Origin: Candidatus Melainabacteria bacterium | GTDB lineage: Bacteria; Cyanobacteriota; Vampirovibrionia; Obscuribacterales; Obscuribacteraceae | Assembly (NCBI GenBank): GCA_016716405.1 | Contig: JADJWK010000002.1 | Location: forward strand, 1-64,000 | Length of the DNA: 64,000 bases | Direction of reading: 5' to 3' | In this document: in pieces, positions 47,470-56,817 of the stretch | Layout: each line of letters begins with the position of its first letter | Numbering within the stretch: position 1 is the stretch's first letter | Made by a program: the position numbers and the translations under genes | Notes under the pieces: model-generated | Told to the model about the DNA's origin: nothing | Database searches by the model: none | Seen by the model: only the letters and a program-made list of their open reading frames with translations

Positions 47470-49281
47470 ATGGTGCGTATTTCTCTAACAGCCAGGGTCC
47501 TTTCATTAGTCACCGCCATACTGGTGGCGGAGATCTTTTTCGTCTGGTCGGTAGCTGATCTCCAGTCCCAGGCCGAGCGCGAGGCCGCCCGGGCGCTGCG
47601 CTCCCAGCGCATCACCGAGGACATCAACCAGATCTTGCGCATCGTCTACGACGTCTACGGCAATATCACCAATCTCGCATCGAAAACCTATATCCTCGAC
47701 GAGTCTCTCTACCAGGAGCATCTGACCGAGCTGAGGAAATTGACCATGGAGCTCAAGGGCCTGGTCAAGCATGATCGTAATCAGCGAAAGCTGGTTAAGG
47801 AAGCTACCGAGAAGATCGAGCTCTCTCTCCAGACCCTGGACAAACTGAAGAACGGTCCCCGTGACGAGAGCCTCTGGTCGCCTGAATACCGGAAGGAGCG
47901 CAAAAGGCTCTGGAAGGAGGCCCGGGAGTATGCCGTATTCTTGCGAAGCGAAGAGTTGATCAAGATGAGCCAGGATCAGAAGGAGATAGCCAGGCAGAGC
48001 CCGGAGAAGCTCGCTGAATACAGGAGACAGATGAAGCTCCTGCTTTTCGGGGGTCTTGCCGTCAATGTCCTTTTGAGCATAGTTCTGGCTCTCTTTCTGG
48101 TCAGGACCATAACCGAGCGGATCAAGATAATGAGCGACAACGCCGTCCGGCTCGCCGGCGGAAGGGAGCTGAATCCGCCCCTCAATGGCGACGATGAGAT
48201 CGCCGGGCTGGACCGGACTTTTCATGCCATGGCTCGCTCCCTCTCGGAAGCGGCTCGCAAAGAGCGAGCCGTCCTCGATAACGTCAAAGACATGGTCTGC
48301 TCCATTGACGAGCAGGGTCGATTCCAGGCGATCAATCCGGCAGTGGAGCAGGTCCTCGGCTTGAGTCCCGAGGATTTGCTCGGCGCTTATTTCGTCGATA
48401 CCGTGGTCCAGGATGACATACCGAGCGTGCTCGCCGCCGTCGAAGCAGTAAAGAGTGGTGAGCTCTCGCAGCCTTTCGAGGCGCGCCTCAAGCACAGGGA
48501 CGGGCGGGCCCTCATGACACTGTGGTCGGTGCACTGGTCCCAGGCGGAGAAGTCTCTTTTCTGCGTCATTCACGATATCACAGAGCGCATGGAGCTCGAG
48601 CGCTTGAAGCAGGATCTGGTGGCAATGATCACTCACGATCTGCGCACGCCTCTCTCGTCGGTGATGGCTTTTCTGGAGATGCTCGAGACCGGCATGCTTG
48701 GCGAGCTCACCGAGAATGGCGAGAATCTCAGCCGGGTGGCAGAGCGCAATTCGCGCCGGATGCTCACTCTCATCAATGATCTTCTCGATGTTGAGAAGAT
48801 CAAGTCTGGTTCCATGGAGTTGAGCCTGAGCGATATCGAGGTCCAGCCCCTCATGGAGCAGGCTGTCCAGCTCTTTGGCACCGCAAGCAATGGCAATCGC
48901 ATCGAGATCGAGCCCTGTCGCCTGGCAGTGCGCGCCGATCAGGGCAAGATCGAGCGGGTCCTGCAGAATCTCATCGCCAATGCCCTCAAATTCTCTCCAG
49001 CCGGCGGCACCGTCAGCCTCAGCGCCCGGTCGCAGAATGAGCTGGTGGAGATCAGTGTAAGCGATCGGGGCAAGGGCATTCCGGCCGATTTATTGCCTTC
49101 CGTCTTCGATCGCTTCCAGCAGGCTCACAAGAGCGAGACGATTGTCGAGGCGGGCTCCGGTCTCGGACTCACCATATGCAAGGCTATAGTGGAGCTGCAT
49201 GGAGGCGAGATCAAAGTGGAGAGCACCGAAGGCCGGGGCACCACCTTCTCGTTCACTCTTCCCGGCAAACAGGCCGGTTGA
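47470..49281 (+). CDS. membrane sensor histidine kinase (HAMP-PAS-HisKA-HATPase)
   Basis: A 603-residue kinase. Two membrane helices (about 8-26 and 195-215) enclose a helical extracytoplasmic domain. HAMP follows (about 215-270), then a PAS domain (AVLDNVKDMVCSIDEQGRFQ and on). The phospho-accepting His lies in AMITHDLRTPLSS, and the ATPase domain shows NLIANALKFS, DRGKGIP and GSGLGLTICK. The ligand is unknown. It is divergent from its likely response regulator. The ATG lies five bases after TATATT. Confidence 0.92.
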   Translation: MVRISLTARVLSLVTAILVAEIFFVWSVADLQSQAEREAARALRSQRITEDINQILRIVYDVYGNITNLASKTYILDESLYQEHLTELRKLTMELKGLVKHDRNQRKLVKEATEKIELSLQTLDKLKNGPRDESLWSPEYRKERKRLWKEAREYAVFLRSEELIKMSQDQKEIARQSPEKLAEYRRQMKLLLFGGLAVNVLLSIVLALFLVRTITERIKIMSDNAVRLAGGRELNPPLNGDDEIAGLDRTFHAMARSLSEAARKERAVLDNVKDMVCSIDEQGRFQAINPAVEQVLGLSPEDLLGAYFVDTVVQDDIPSVLAAVEAVKSGELSQPFEARLKHRDGRALMTLWSVHWSQAEKSLFCVIHDITERMELERLKQDLVAMITHDLRTPLSSVMAFLEMLETGMLGELTENGENLSRVAERNSRRMLTLINDLLDVEKIKSGSMELSLSDIEVQPLMEQAVQLFGTASNGNRIEIEPCRLAVRADQGKIERVLQNLIANALKFSPAGGTVSLSARSQNELVEISVSDRGKGIPADLLPSVFDRFQQAHKSETIVEAGSGLGLTICKAIVELHGGEIKVESTEGRGTTFSFTLPGKQAG

Positions 49282-49303
49282 GAGCAAGGCCAGTTGAGTG
49301 AGA

Positions 49304-50161
49304 TCAGTTGAGATAGAGGCAGACCAGGCCGGCGAACATCACTATGGCTGCGATCAGGCGTCTTGCGAACTGACCTTCTTTCAATAGAGTGCCGCCGATG
49401 ACTGCAGCGAAGAGTATGCTCATTTCCCGCAGGGGAGCGACATAATAGACCGGAGTGGTAGAGAGCACATAGAGAATGCTCATATATGCCGCCGATCGCA
49501 GGGTAGCCACTCCGAAGATCGCTTTCTTGTTCGCCTGCCATTCGGCGGCGAGCTCTTTGCGGTGGCTGAGAGCATAAGGAGTGAGCACCAGACAAACCCC
49601 TGCAACCCCGCAATATTCGAGAACCACGAAGGGAATCCCGAGATCGCTCAGGCAGTGCTTGGACCAGACTGTAACGGCGGCTATAACGAGGCCTGTGAGA
49701 CAGCCGAAAGCGACAGGTCTGAGGGACTTTCTCCCGACGATAGTAGCACCGCCGCCGATGGCGAACACCCCGGCCATAATCAGGGCGATGCCGGAGAGAG
49801 CTCCCAGAGATGGACGCTCGCACAGAAAGACAATCGCCCCTATCGTGGCGAAAAGCGGGCCGGTGCCCCTGGTGACCGGGTACATCACCGAGTAGTCGCC
49901 GAGCTTGTAACCGAGCAGAATGCAATTGAAACCGATGCACTGGAGCGTTACAGACACTCCGAGCGCACTGATGGTGGTAGCGTTCCAGGAAGGCGAGCCG
50001 GTTGCCAGCGTCCAGAGGAAAAGAGGCAGGAAGAAGATCGTTCCCACCAGACCGGAGAGCCAGCCGAAGAGCCTGAAGTCACGGCTCGAGCGCGCCAGAA
50101 GGTTCCAGTAAGCGTGCAGGGCGGCGGCGACCACTACGATGGAGATGGCAAGAGCGCTCAT
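49304..50161 (-). CDS. EamA/DMT-superfamily transporter
   Basis: A 285-residue membrane protein with about ten helices arranged as two repeated EamA halves. Family-type features are the N-terminal helix with YWNLLARSS, the GYKLGDYSVMYPVTRGTGPL segment in the first half, and PLREMSILFAAVIGGTLLKE in the second. Such proteins export or exchange small metabolites; the substrate is unknown. The ATG lies six bases after TAGAAT with no Shine-Dalgarno. It is divergent from the amino-acid permease gene at 50227. Confidence 0.85.
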   Translation of the reverse strand: MSALAISIVVVAAALHAYWNLLARSSRDFRLFGWLSGLVGTIFFLPLFLWTLATGSPSWNATTISALGVSVTLQCIGFNCILLGYKLGDYSVMYPVTRGTGPLFATIGAIVFLCERPSLGALSGIALIMAGVFAIGGGATIVGRKSLRPVAFGCLTGLVIAAVTVWSKHCLSDLGIPFVVLEYCGVAGVCLVLTPYALSHRKELAAEWQANKKAIFGVATLRSAAYMSILYVLSTTPVYYVAPLREMSILFAAVIGGTLLKEGQFARRLIAAIVMFAGLVCLYLN

Positions 50162-50167
50162 CGCTAT

Positions 50168-50173
50168 ATTCTA
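50168..50173 (-). promoter_or_regulatory. -10-like box TAGAAT, 6 nt before the EamA start
   Basis: TAGAAT on the minus strand ends six bases before the ATG at 50161. Together with the box at 50215 it makes a divergent pair of leaderless-type promoters. Confidence 0.55.
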
Positions 50174-50214
50174 GGCTATTTGCTAAACGAGCACGGCTAC
50201 TGTTTACAAGGTGG

Positions 50215-50220
50215 TAGCAT
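50215..50220 (+). promoter_or_regulatory. -10-like box TAGCAT, 6 nt before the permease GTG start
   Basis: TAGCAT ends six bases before the GTG at 50227, with no ribosome-binding site. An ATG at 50223 is out of frame. Confidence 0.5.
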
Positions 50221-50226
50221 CAATGG

Positions 50227-52452
50227 GTGCCTGACAAGAGTAAGCCACAACTTCACATAGAGACCGAGCTCAGCCGCGATCTGGGTTTGACGGCGGCGCT
50301 GGCCATCGGTATCGGCACCATGATCGCCGCCGGCATTTTCACCCTCTCGGGCCTGGCAATTCGCAATGTCGGCTCCTCGGCCATCTTCTCCTTCTTGCTT
50401 GCCGGTGGCGTCTCGATGTTCACCGCCCTCACCTATTGCGAGTTCGCCTCGATCTATCCCGAGTCCGGGGAGGCCTATCTCTACTCCAGGCGAACTTTTC
50501 GGGCTCCTCTGGCTTATATCGTGGGCTGGTGCCTGTTCCTCGGCTATGCGTCTTCCTGCGCCTTCTATCTCTCGAGTCTTTCCAAGTATTTCTTCGAGTT
50601 CGTCTGGAAGACCCCGGTGGAGGCGGCTTCAGGCGTGGTCGCGCTGCTGGGTCTCACCCTCTTGAATATCAAGGGGACTAAAGAGAGCGGGCATTTCCAG
50701 ATCGTCGTCACCCTTGCCAAGGTGCTGCTCCTTCTCTGGTTCGTGGCAGGCGGTCTGGCGAACGTCAATGTCGACCTGATGGTTGGCCAGATAAGCTACG
50801 ACATCGGGCGCATTGCATCCACTGCCGCCATGGTATTCATCACATTCTTCGGCTTCTCCGCCATCGCCGCCTCGGCAGGAGAGGTGAAAGATCCGATCAG
50901 AACGATTCCAAGAGCGATTTTCATTTCAATGACTCTGGTCACGCTTCTTTACTCGGCGGTAGTCATGGTCCTGATTGCTGCCGGTCTCACCGAGTATACC
51001 GAGGCTGCCATGGGAACCGCCGCCAAACAGTACCTGGGGGACTTTGGCGGTTATGTAATCATCGGTGGTGCAATCTTCTCCATGATCTCGGCCTCCAACG
51101 CCTCGATCATGGCGGGCTCCAGGGTGATGCTCTCCATGAGCCGTCTCGGTCATTTCCCGGCGGAGTTCGGAATCGTCAATAAGAGCACCCGCACCCCGAT
51201 CATCTCTCTGGTTCTGGTGGGCGGCGCTATCCTCGCCTTTACGGTCGGTCTCAATATCGAGGATCTTGCTCATTTCGCCGATACGGTGCTCCTGGTGGCG
51301 CTCATTTTCGTGAACGCCGCGCTCATCGTGCACCGGCGCAAGTACAGAGACATCGAGCGTCCTTTCAAGGTACCGCTGGTGCCGCTCTTGCCCGCTCTCG
51401 GCATTCTCGCCAATCTCTACCTGCTCCTGCAGATCCTGCACCATCCCATTCCGCTAGCCATGGCAAGTGGCTCTATCATTCTCGGTATTGTGGCATTTCT
51501 TGCCTGGAAGGGCTTCCAGGCGGACGAGACGGTTCTACCCGGCGCACCGTCCAGGGTGGCGTTACAGCGCTCGGCAACCTCCCAGAAGCATCCTTTCAGG
51601 ATACTCGTGCCCCTTGCCAATCCGGAGAATGTTCCGTTGCTTATCGAGCTGGCCGCCGGGATAGCCCGGGATCGCAATGGCGAGATCGTCACCCTGCGGG
51701 TGGCGGTGGTGCCCGAGCAGCTTCCGCCGAGCCGCGAGGACCCCATAGTACAGCGGCAAAGACAGATCCTCGAGTTCGCTCACGAGACGGCGCTCGAATA
51801 CGGCGTGCCGGTCACCTCCCTGGTCCGTATCGGTCACGACGCCGGCCGGGCGATTCTTGAGACCTCGAGAGAGCGCGATTGCGACCTCATCATTCTCGGT
51901 TGGAAAGGCTATACGACAACCAGGGAGAAGATCCTCGGCGAAGTGGTGGATGCCGTGGTCAATCACGCCAGGGCGGACGTGATTCTGGTCAAGCCCGGCA
52001 AGGAGAAGAGCGAAGGACCCCTGCGCAAGTTCCTGCTTCCCTCGGCCGGAGGGGAGCACGCTCGTTGCGCCGCCAGTTATGTCGGCTCCATCATCCGCGC
52101 CAATGGCGGCTCTGTCACCGTATGCGGTGTGCTCCGCCCGGATGTGGAAGAGAAGGAGAGCCGCCTGGTCACCGATCGTCTTGAAGAGAGCCGGGAGAAG
52201 ATCGGCAGGGACGGTGCCGTGAAGGCCGACAGCCTGCTGATCCGGCACAAGTCTGTGAGCGTCGGGGTGATCGAGAAGGCGAAAGAGTATGATGCCGTGG
52301 TGGTGGGCGCCGCCGGCGGCAGTATCTACCCGCAGATTATCTTCGGGAGCATTCCAGAGTCCATCGCGCGGTACGCAGGCAAGCCGGTGATTCTCGTGAA
52401 GCATTATCACCCGGTGAAGGCCCTTATCGGCAGGGTCGTGGGTGAGGAGTAG
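50227..52452 (+). CDS. APC-family amino-acid permease with two C-terminal stress-protein domains
   Basis: A 741-residue protein. Residues 1-440 form twelve membrane helices of the APC type, with an N-terminal family stretch AIGIGTMIAAGIFTLSGLAI and the segment FFGFSAIAASAGEVKDPIRT. The C-terminal 290 residues are two UspA-like domains in tandem, for example LIILGWKGYTTTREKILGEV and a second AVVVGAAGGSIYPQIIFGSI copy. Such permease-Usp fusions are known; the soluble part may bind ATP and regulate transport. Whether the residues for ATP binding are intact in the second domain is doubtful. The M28 peptidase gene follows six bases later. Confidence 0.88.
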   Translation: MPDKSKPQLHIETELSRDLGLTAALAIGIGTMIAAGIFTLSGLAIRNVGSSAIFSFLLAGGVSMFTALTYCEFASIYPESGEAYLYSRRTFRAPLAYIVGWCLFLGYASSCAFYLSSLSKYFFEFVWKTPVEAASGVVALLGLTLLNIKGTKESGHFQIVVTLAKVLLLLWFVAGGLANVNVDLMVGQISYDIGRIASTAAMVFITFFGFSAIAASAGEVKDPIRTIPRAIFISMTLVTLLYSAVVMVLIAAGLTEYTEAAMGTAAKQYLGDFGGYVIIGGAIFSMISASNASIMAGSRVMLSMSRLGHFPAEFGIVNKSTRTPIISLVLVGGAILAFTVGLNIEDLAHFADTVLLVALIFVNAALIVHRRKYRDIERPFKVPLVPLLPALGILANLYLLLQILHHPIPLAMASGSIILGIVAFLAWKGFQADETVLPGAPSRVALQRSATSQKHPFRILVPLANPENVPLLIELAAGIARDRNGEIVTLRVAVVPEQLPPSREDPIVQRQRQILEFAHETALEYGVPVTSLVRIGHDAGRAILETSRERDCDLIILGWKGYTTTREKILGEVVDAVVNHARADVILVKPGKEKSEGPLRKFLLPSAGGEHARCAASYVGSIIRANGGSVTVCGVLRPDVEEKESRLVTDRLEESREKIGRDGAVKADSLLIRHKSVSVGVIEKAKEYDAVVVGAAGGSIYPQIIFGSIPESIARYAGKPVILVKHYHPVKALIGRVVGEE

Positions 52453-52458
52453 CGTGTC

Positions 52459-53505
52459 TTGCGGTCTGTTTTTAGATTCGCTCTTCTTTTCCTGGCATCG
52501 CTTCTGGTGCTCGGTCTCCTGGCCGGCGCCGGGGCAATCTTCGCCATGATCGGCATGCCGGGCGAGAGCTATAGCGGAGTACCCCCGTCCCTCAGCGAGG
52601 AGGAGCGACAGCTGTCCGGACGTCTGATGAGGCATCTCGACAAGCTCTGCATCGAGATCGGCGAGCGCAATCAGAACAGGCACCGGAATCTCGAAAGAGC
52701 TGCCTCTTATATAGCCGAGACTTTCGAGTCCGCAGGCTATGTAGTCGAAGAGCAGGTATATGAGATCGACGGGTTGCCTTATCGCAATATCGAGGCTCGC
52801 CTCGAAGGCACCGGGAGCCCGGGCGATGTCCTGGTCGTCGGAGCGCACTACGACACCGTGCCTGGCTGTCCGGGAGCCGACGACAACGGCACCGGCATCG
52901 CCGCTCTTCTCGAGCTGGCCCGTTCGATGAGCCGTGCGAAGCCGAACTCGACAGTACGCTTTGTTGCTTTTACCAACGAGGAGTATCCATTTTTCTGGTC
53001 CGAGAGAATGGGCTCATTTCTCTATGCCCGGCGCTGCAAGGAAAACGGTGAGAGAATCACCGGCATGATTGCCCTGGAGACCCTGGGCTATTATCGGGAC
53101 GAGAAGGGCTCTCAGACCTATCCGATACCTGTGTTCGGCTTGCTCCCCGATCGAGGAGACTTTCTCTTTTTTGTCGGGCGGATATCCTCCCGGGATTTCA
53201 TCGCCAGATCTATCGGCTCGTTTCGCCGGTATGCCTTGATTCCCTCAAGAGGCATAGCCGCTTTCGACTGTTTCGAGGATATTTCGCGATCGGATAACTA
53301 TTGCTTCGACCTGAACGGCTACCAGAGCTTCATGGTCACCGACACTGCCAATTTTCGGAATCCCAATTATCACAGGGGCAGCGACCTTCCCGTCACCCTG
53401 GATCGGGACCGGTACACCCGGGCAGTGACTGGTTTGCATAACATGCTGCTTGATCTCAGCGGTGCCGGGGGCTATCGTACTATAGACCCGCAGAGGAGAC
53501 CGTAG
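52459..53505 (+). CDS. M28-family zinc aminopeptidase, membrane-anchored or secreted
   Basis: A 348-residue protein beginning with a hydrophobic helix (FALLFLASLLVLGLLAGAGA). The M28 metal site is visible: His and Asp in VVGAHYDTVPG, Asp in GADDNGTG, and Glu pair in FTNEEYPFFW. It probably removes N-terminal residues from peptides outside the cytoplasm. Further metal ligands would be a downstream Glu (MIALETLGY) and a C-terminal His (NYHRGSD). I chose a TTG start with GAGGAG nine bases upstream. It follows the permease gene by six bases and overlaps the next gene by one base. Confidence 0.87.
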   Translation: MRSVFRFALLFLASLLVLGLLAGAGAIFAMIGMPGESYSGVPPSLSEEERQLSGRLMRHLDKLCIEIGERNQNRHRNLERAASYIAETFESAGYVVEEQVYEIDGLPYRNIEARLEGTGSPGDVLVVGAHYDTVPGCPGADDNGTGIAALLELARSMSRAKPNSTVRFVAFTNEEYPFFWSERMGSFLYARRCKENGERITGMIALETLGYYRDEKGSQTYPIPVFGLLPDRGDFLFFVGRISSRDFIARSIGSFRRYALIPSRGIAAFDCFEDISRSDNYCFDLNGYQSFMVTDTANFRNPNYHRGSDLPVTLDRDRYTRAVTGLHNMLLDLSGAGGYRTIDPQRRP

Positions 53506-54230
53506 TGAAAAGCACCGCCGCAAAAGGGACAATGAAAAAATGCCTTATCGACAGGCGAGCCCTCGCCCGGCATAAGAAGAGATTCTTGAAGTTCTTCCCG
53601 GACGCTTTCCAGGACGAGCGCTATATCGACTGGGAGCGGACCTATAAGTGGGAGGCGCACAAGCTCTTCAGCCGCACCCTTGCCCGCCGCGATTTCGAGG
53701 AGCTCTTGAGAGCAAGGGAGTATCAAGAGATTGCCAGCCGCGCTCTGGCGGTCGAGTCCCGCTGCAATTTTCTCTTCTCTTTCGAGAAGATGGCGCTCCG
53801 CGACGCGGTGCGCACCGTATCAGGTGCCAGCATCTTTGCCGAAGGTCTCTATCAACTCCTCTATGAGAGGGGCACGGTGTCGAGCCGCATGATCGCCTGG
53901 ATTGTCGCGGTATCGCAATTGCCCCGGAAGAAGTCCAGGGTGCTTTCCTGGCCCATCGTCACCTTTTTCCCTTTCATCGCCCAGCCGAAAAAATTCATCA
54001 TCATGAAGCCGACCGCCATGAAAGTGGCTGCTGCCGAGCTCGGCTACGATCTCGCTTATTCCTCGACTCCTTCGATAACCACCTATGAGCGCCTGCTCGA
54101 TCTGGCGGATCAGGTGGGCGAGGCCATCGCCGATCTGGAGCCCCAGGACTATCACGACCTCCAGTCCTTTCTCTGGACTATCGGGTCGGCTGAGTATGAC
54201 CGCCTGGCTGAAGAACTGGGGATCGATTGA
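53505..54230 (+). CDS. hypothetical protein, peptidase-operon partner
   Basis: A 241-residue soluble protein starting at a GTG that overlaps the peptidase stop codon by one base, with GAGGAG eight bases upstream. It is basic at the N terminus (RRALARHKKRFLKFFPDAF) and mostly helical. Segments such as RDFEELLRAREYQEIASRAL and RLLDLADQVGEAIADLEPQD are well conserved in style, but I do not recognise a family. It is cotranscribed with the M28 peptidase and ends two bases before a convergent gene. Confidence 0.7.
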   Translation: MKSTAAKGTMKKCLIDRRALARHKKRFLKFFPDAFQDERYIDWERTYKWEAHKLFSRTLARRDFEELLRAREYQEIASRALAVESRCNFLFSFEKMALRDAVRTVSGASIFAEGLYQLLYERGTVSSRMIAWIVAVSQLPRKKSRVLSWPIVTFFPFIAQPKKFIIMKPTAMKVAAAELGYDLAYSSTPSITTYERLLDLADQVGEAIADLEPQDYHDLQSFLWTIGSAEYDRLAEELGID

Positions 54231-54232
54231 CC

Positions 54233-54907
54233 CTAGAGCAAGCCTATATCAGCGAGCAGAGCCCGGGTAACCGGGGCGGCATTGCGATCCCCTTTCAATT
54301 TTGTGATGATCGCTTCCAGGGATCTCTCGTCGTCGACATCCTGGCAGTCGTCGAGAAGGACCACCACCAGATCGAGGGCCCGGCAATTGGCCAGGGTCTG
54401 CTCCAGGACTCTGCCGCTGCTCCAGGAGACTCCATCGAAAATGCCCGGATTGATCTCTCCGGCGGCGCCCAGGGCATAATAGCCCCCGTCCGGGCTCGGC
54501 CCCAGCGCGATGTCGAAGTTTTCTCTTGCCGCCAGAAGAGCGCTCAGACTCGCAATCGGCGGCATGGGTATATCGGTGCCGAAGATGAACACTGTCTCGT
54601 GCTCGGCAAGGAGCCTGTCGAGACAGCCGGTCATGCGCTCCCCCAGGTCGGCGCCGACCTGGGGGATTAGAGAGAGCTGAAAACGTCCGGCCAGAGAAAG
54701 GAAGAATTCGTCCCTGTCATCCGGATAGCAGGCGAGATAGAGTCTGGAGCCGGGCAGGCAGGAAAGCGCGGTCAGGCAGTCTTCCAGCATGGCGATATAG
54801 ATGAGGCGGGCTCGTTCGGCACCGAGAGTGGTGGCCAGTCTTGTTTTCACCGGCACGGTGTCGGGGTTTTTCGCGAAGGCTACAAGAGCCGTATCGATGC
54901 CCGTCAT
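54233..54907 (-). CDS. DUF2064/TIGR04282-type glycosyltransferase-like protein
   Basis: A 224-residue protein of the DUF2064 group, which has a nucleotide-sugar-transferase fold. Visible motifs are AFAKNPDTVPVKTRLATTLG near the start, FGTDIPMP in the middle and LGPSPDGGYYALGA. The family includes a protein linked to arsenosugar biosynthesis; the substrate here is unknown. Its ATG overlaps the stop of the kinase gene upstream by four bases, so the two are coupled. Confidence 0.85.
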   Translation of the reverse strand: MTGIDTALVAFAKNPDTVPVKTRLATTLGAERARLIYIAMLEDCLTALSCLPGSRLYLACYPDDRDEFFLSLAGRFQLSLIPQVGADLGERMTGCLDRLLAEHETVFIFGTDIPMPPIASLSALLAARENFDIALGPSPDGGYYALGAAGEINPGIFDGVSWSSGRVLEQTLANCRALDLVVVLLDDCQDVDDERSLEAIITKLKGDRNAAPVTRALLADIGLL

Positions 54908-56808
54908 TTAGTCGATATCCCCTCGCCGCTCAGTTCGTCGTCGGGGAGGAGCATGAAGTGGACGTGGCTCGACCGGCTTTTGGTCTTGATGATCTTGCAT
55001 TGCGGATGGGTGCTCTTGAAATGCTCCACAGCCGCGGCAGGGAGTCTCTTGCATTCGTAGATCCGGAGCACCTGCAGCCCTTTCATGGCGTCGAGATAGC
55101 CGAGCCCGGTGGCGGTTACCGGCGTCCTTGAAAGGTCGAGACGGGTAAGAGGGAGACCGGCGATTGTTTTCAGATCATCGTCGGTGGTGCCAGTCTCCTC
55201 GAGATCCAGGACCCGGAGCTGCTTCATTCTCGCCAGATGTCGAAATGCCTGCTTGCTGAGACCGGCTTCCTGGAGGCATAGCCGGTGCAGACTGCTCAGT
55301 GGTATCAGATATTCGAGCCCGTCGCCGGTAAGTCCGTCGATCTCATCGAGCTTCAGGGTATCGAGGCTCTTTATAGCGGCAATCTCCTCTAGCCCCTTAT
55401 CGGTGATCGAGCATTCGGACAGGGCAAGAAACCGCAGGCGGGGCAGGTCTTTAAAATAGACGAGATAGTCGTCCTCCAGCTGCTCGTTGTCGGATAGATA
55501 GAGCACTTCCAGGGATTTCATATTGCCGCTCATGAATTCGAGCCAGCTCCTGTCCATCTGGGGAAGCTCTCCCATGGCGAGACCAAGAGGCTGAAGCTGC
55601 TCTAGATAAGCGAAGCCATTGAAGGTGATATTCTCCTCCCCCCAGATGCTTACATATTTTTTTGTCCTCTCGCTGGCAATAACCCGCAGATCTCCGTCTT
55701 CTATCTCGAAGCGTTTCTGCCAGCTAATTCCGTCCTCCCAGGGAAAAGGAGACCATGAGCCGGAAAGGGTCGAGTCAGGAGGCGGGCTGCTGATGCTGTC
55801 CACGGCGAGCTCTTCATCGGAGGCACCATATCTTGCCATCATGAAGAAGGCGGCACCTGAAACGGTGACGCCCAGGATCACCAGGAAGGCTGTTAGCGCA
55901 CGGCTGTTTAGCAGCCGGGACGCTTCCTCGGTGGCCTCGCTCTCGGGCTCGCGAGGCTCTTTGCCTTCCCGGCATCGGCAAAGAGCATCGCGGACTTCGG
56001 CCATGGTGGCGAACCTGCCGACCGGATCTTTCTCCAGGGCCCTTGCCACCACCTCTTCCAGTTCGGGTGAGAAATCCCTCTCGGTCCCTGCATTCTCGAG
56101 CGCCGGTGCCCTGGCGTTGAGCTGCAGCTCGATGGTCTGCAGATGAGAATCGCCCTGAAAAGGCGGCGAGCCGGTGAGGAGCTCGTACATTATGCAGCCC
56201 AGGGAATATATATCGGATCGCTCGTCGAGCTTGCCTCCCCGAGCGTGCTCCGGGCTCATATAAGCAGCGGTTCCGATTGCCTGACCTTTGCTGGTGAGCC
56301 CGGCGTCCCCGCTGCCCAGATCCTTGGCCAGCCCGAAGTCCAGTATCTTCACCCTGGGCTCCGTAGAGGTGCCCTCCGGACCTCGAGCAAGCATGATATT
56401 GGAGGTCTTCAGATCCCTGTGCAGGATGCCCTGTCTGTGGGTGTAGTCCATGGCATCGGCAATCTGGATGAGGATCTCGATCGCTTCCTCTTCGGCAGGG
56501 GGACCCCTGCGCTGGAGCAGATCGAAAAGATTCTCTCCCTCGATGAGCTCCATCACCAGAAAAGGCTTGTTGCCGCCATCGAGACCGAAGTCCAGGATCT
56601 CGACGACATTGCCGTGACGCAGGGCGCTTATCGCTTTGGCCTCGGTCTGGAAGCGCAGGAGCTGCCTGGCGTCGGGCTCGTGCTTGAGGGTCTTGAGAGC
56701 GCAGGTCTTCTTGAGATTGCGATCAAGCACCTTATAAACGACACCGGCAGCGCCTGCCCCGATCTCGCAGATCAGCTCGTAGCGGTCGGCAATCAGGGTC
56801 TGGCTCAA
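54904..56808 (-). CDS. membrane Ser/Thr protein kinase with leucine-rich repeats
   Basis: A 634-residue paralogue of the kinase at 13580. The kinase domain (about 10-280) has GAGAAGVVYKV in the Gly loop, CALKTL, HRDLKTSN, DFGLAKD and GTAAYMSPEHARG. A membrane segment (ALTAFLVILGVTVSGAAFFM) lies near 310. The outer part has seven or more leucine-rich repeats (LEVLYLSDNEQL, LRFLALSECSITDKGLEEIA, LRVLDLEETGTTDDDLKTIA). The HRDLKTSN Thr in place of Pro is unusual but tolerated in the family. It starts at a TTG nine bases after the Spy-like gene, so the three minus-strand genes form an operon. Confidence 0.9.
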   Translation of the reverse strand: MSQTLIADRYELICEIGAGAAGVVYKVLDRNLKKTCALKTLKHEPDARQLLRFQTEAKAISALRHGNVVEILDFGLDGGNKPFLVMELIEGENLFDLLQRRGPPAEEEAIEILIQIADAMDYTHRQGILHRDLKTSNIMLARGPEGTSTEPRVKILDFGLAKDLGSGDAGLTSKGQAIGTAAYMSPEHARGGKLDERSDIYSLGCIMYELLTGSPPFQGDSHLQTIELQLNARAPALENAGTERDFSPELEEVVARALEKDPVGRFATMAEVRDALCRCREGKEPREPESEATEEASRLLNSRALTAFLVILGVTVSGAAFFMMARYGASDEELAVDSISSPPPDSTLSGSWSPFPWEDGISWQKRFEIEDGDLRVIASERTKKYVSIWGEENITFNGFAYLEQLQPLGLAMGELPQMDRSWLEFMSGNMKSLEVLYLSDNEQLEDDYLVYFKDLPRLRFLALSECSITDKGLEEIAAIKSLDTLKLDEIDGLTGDGLEYLIPLSSLHRLCLQEAGLSKQAFRHLARMKQLRVLDLEETGTTDDDLKTIAGLPLTRLDLSRTPVTATGLGYLDAMKGLQVLRIYECKRLPAAAVEHFKSTHPQCKIIKTKSRSSHVHFMLLPDDELSGEGISTK

Positions 56809-56817
56809 AGGGACTTC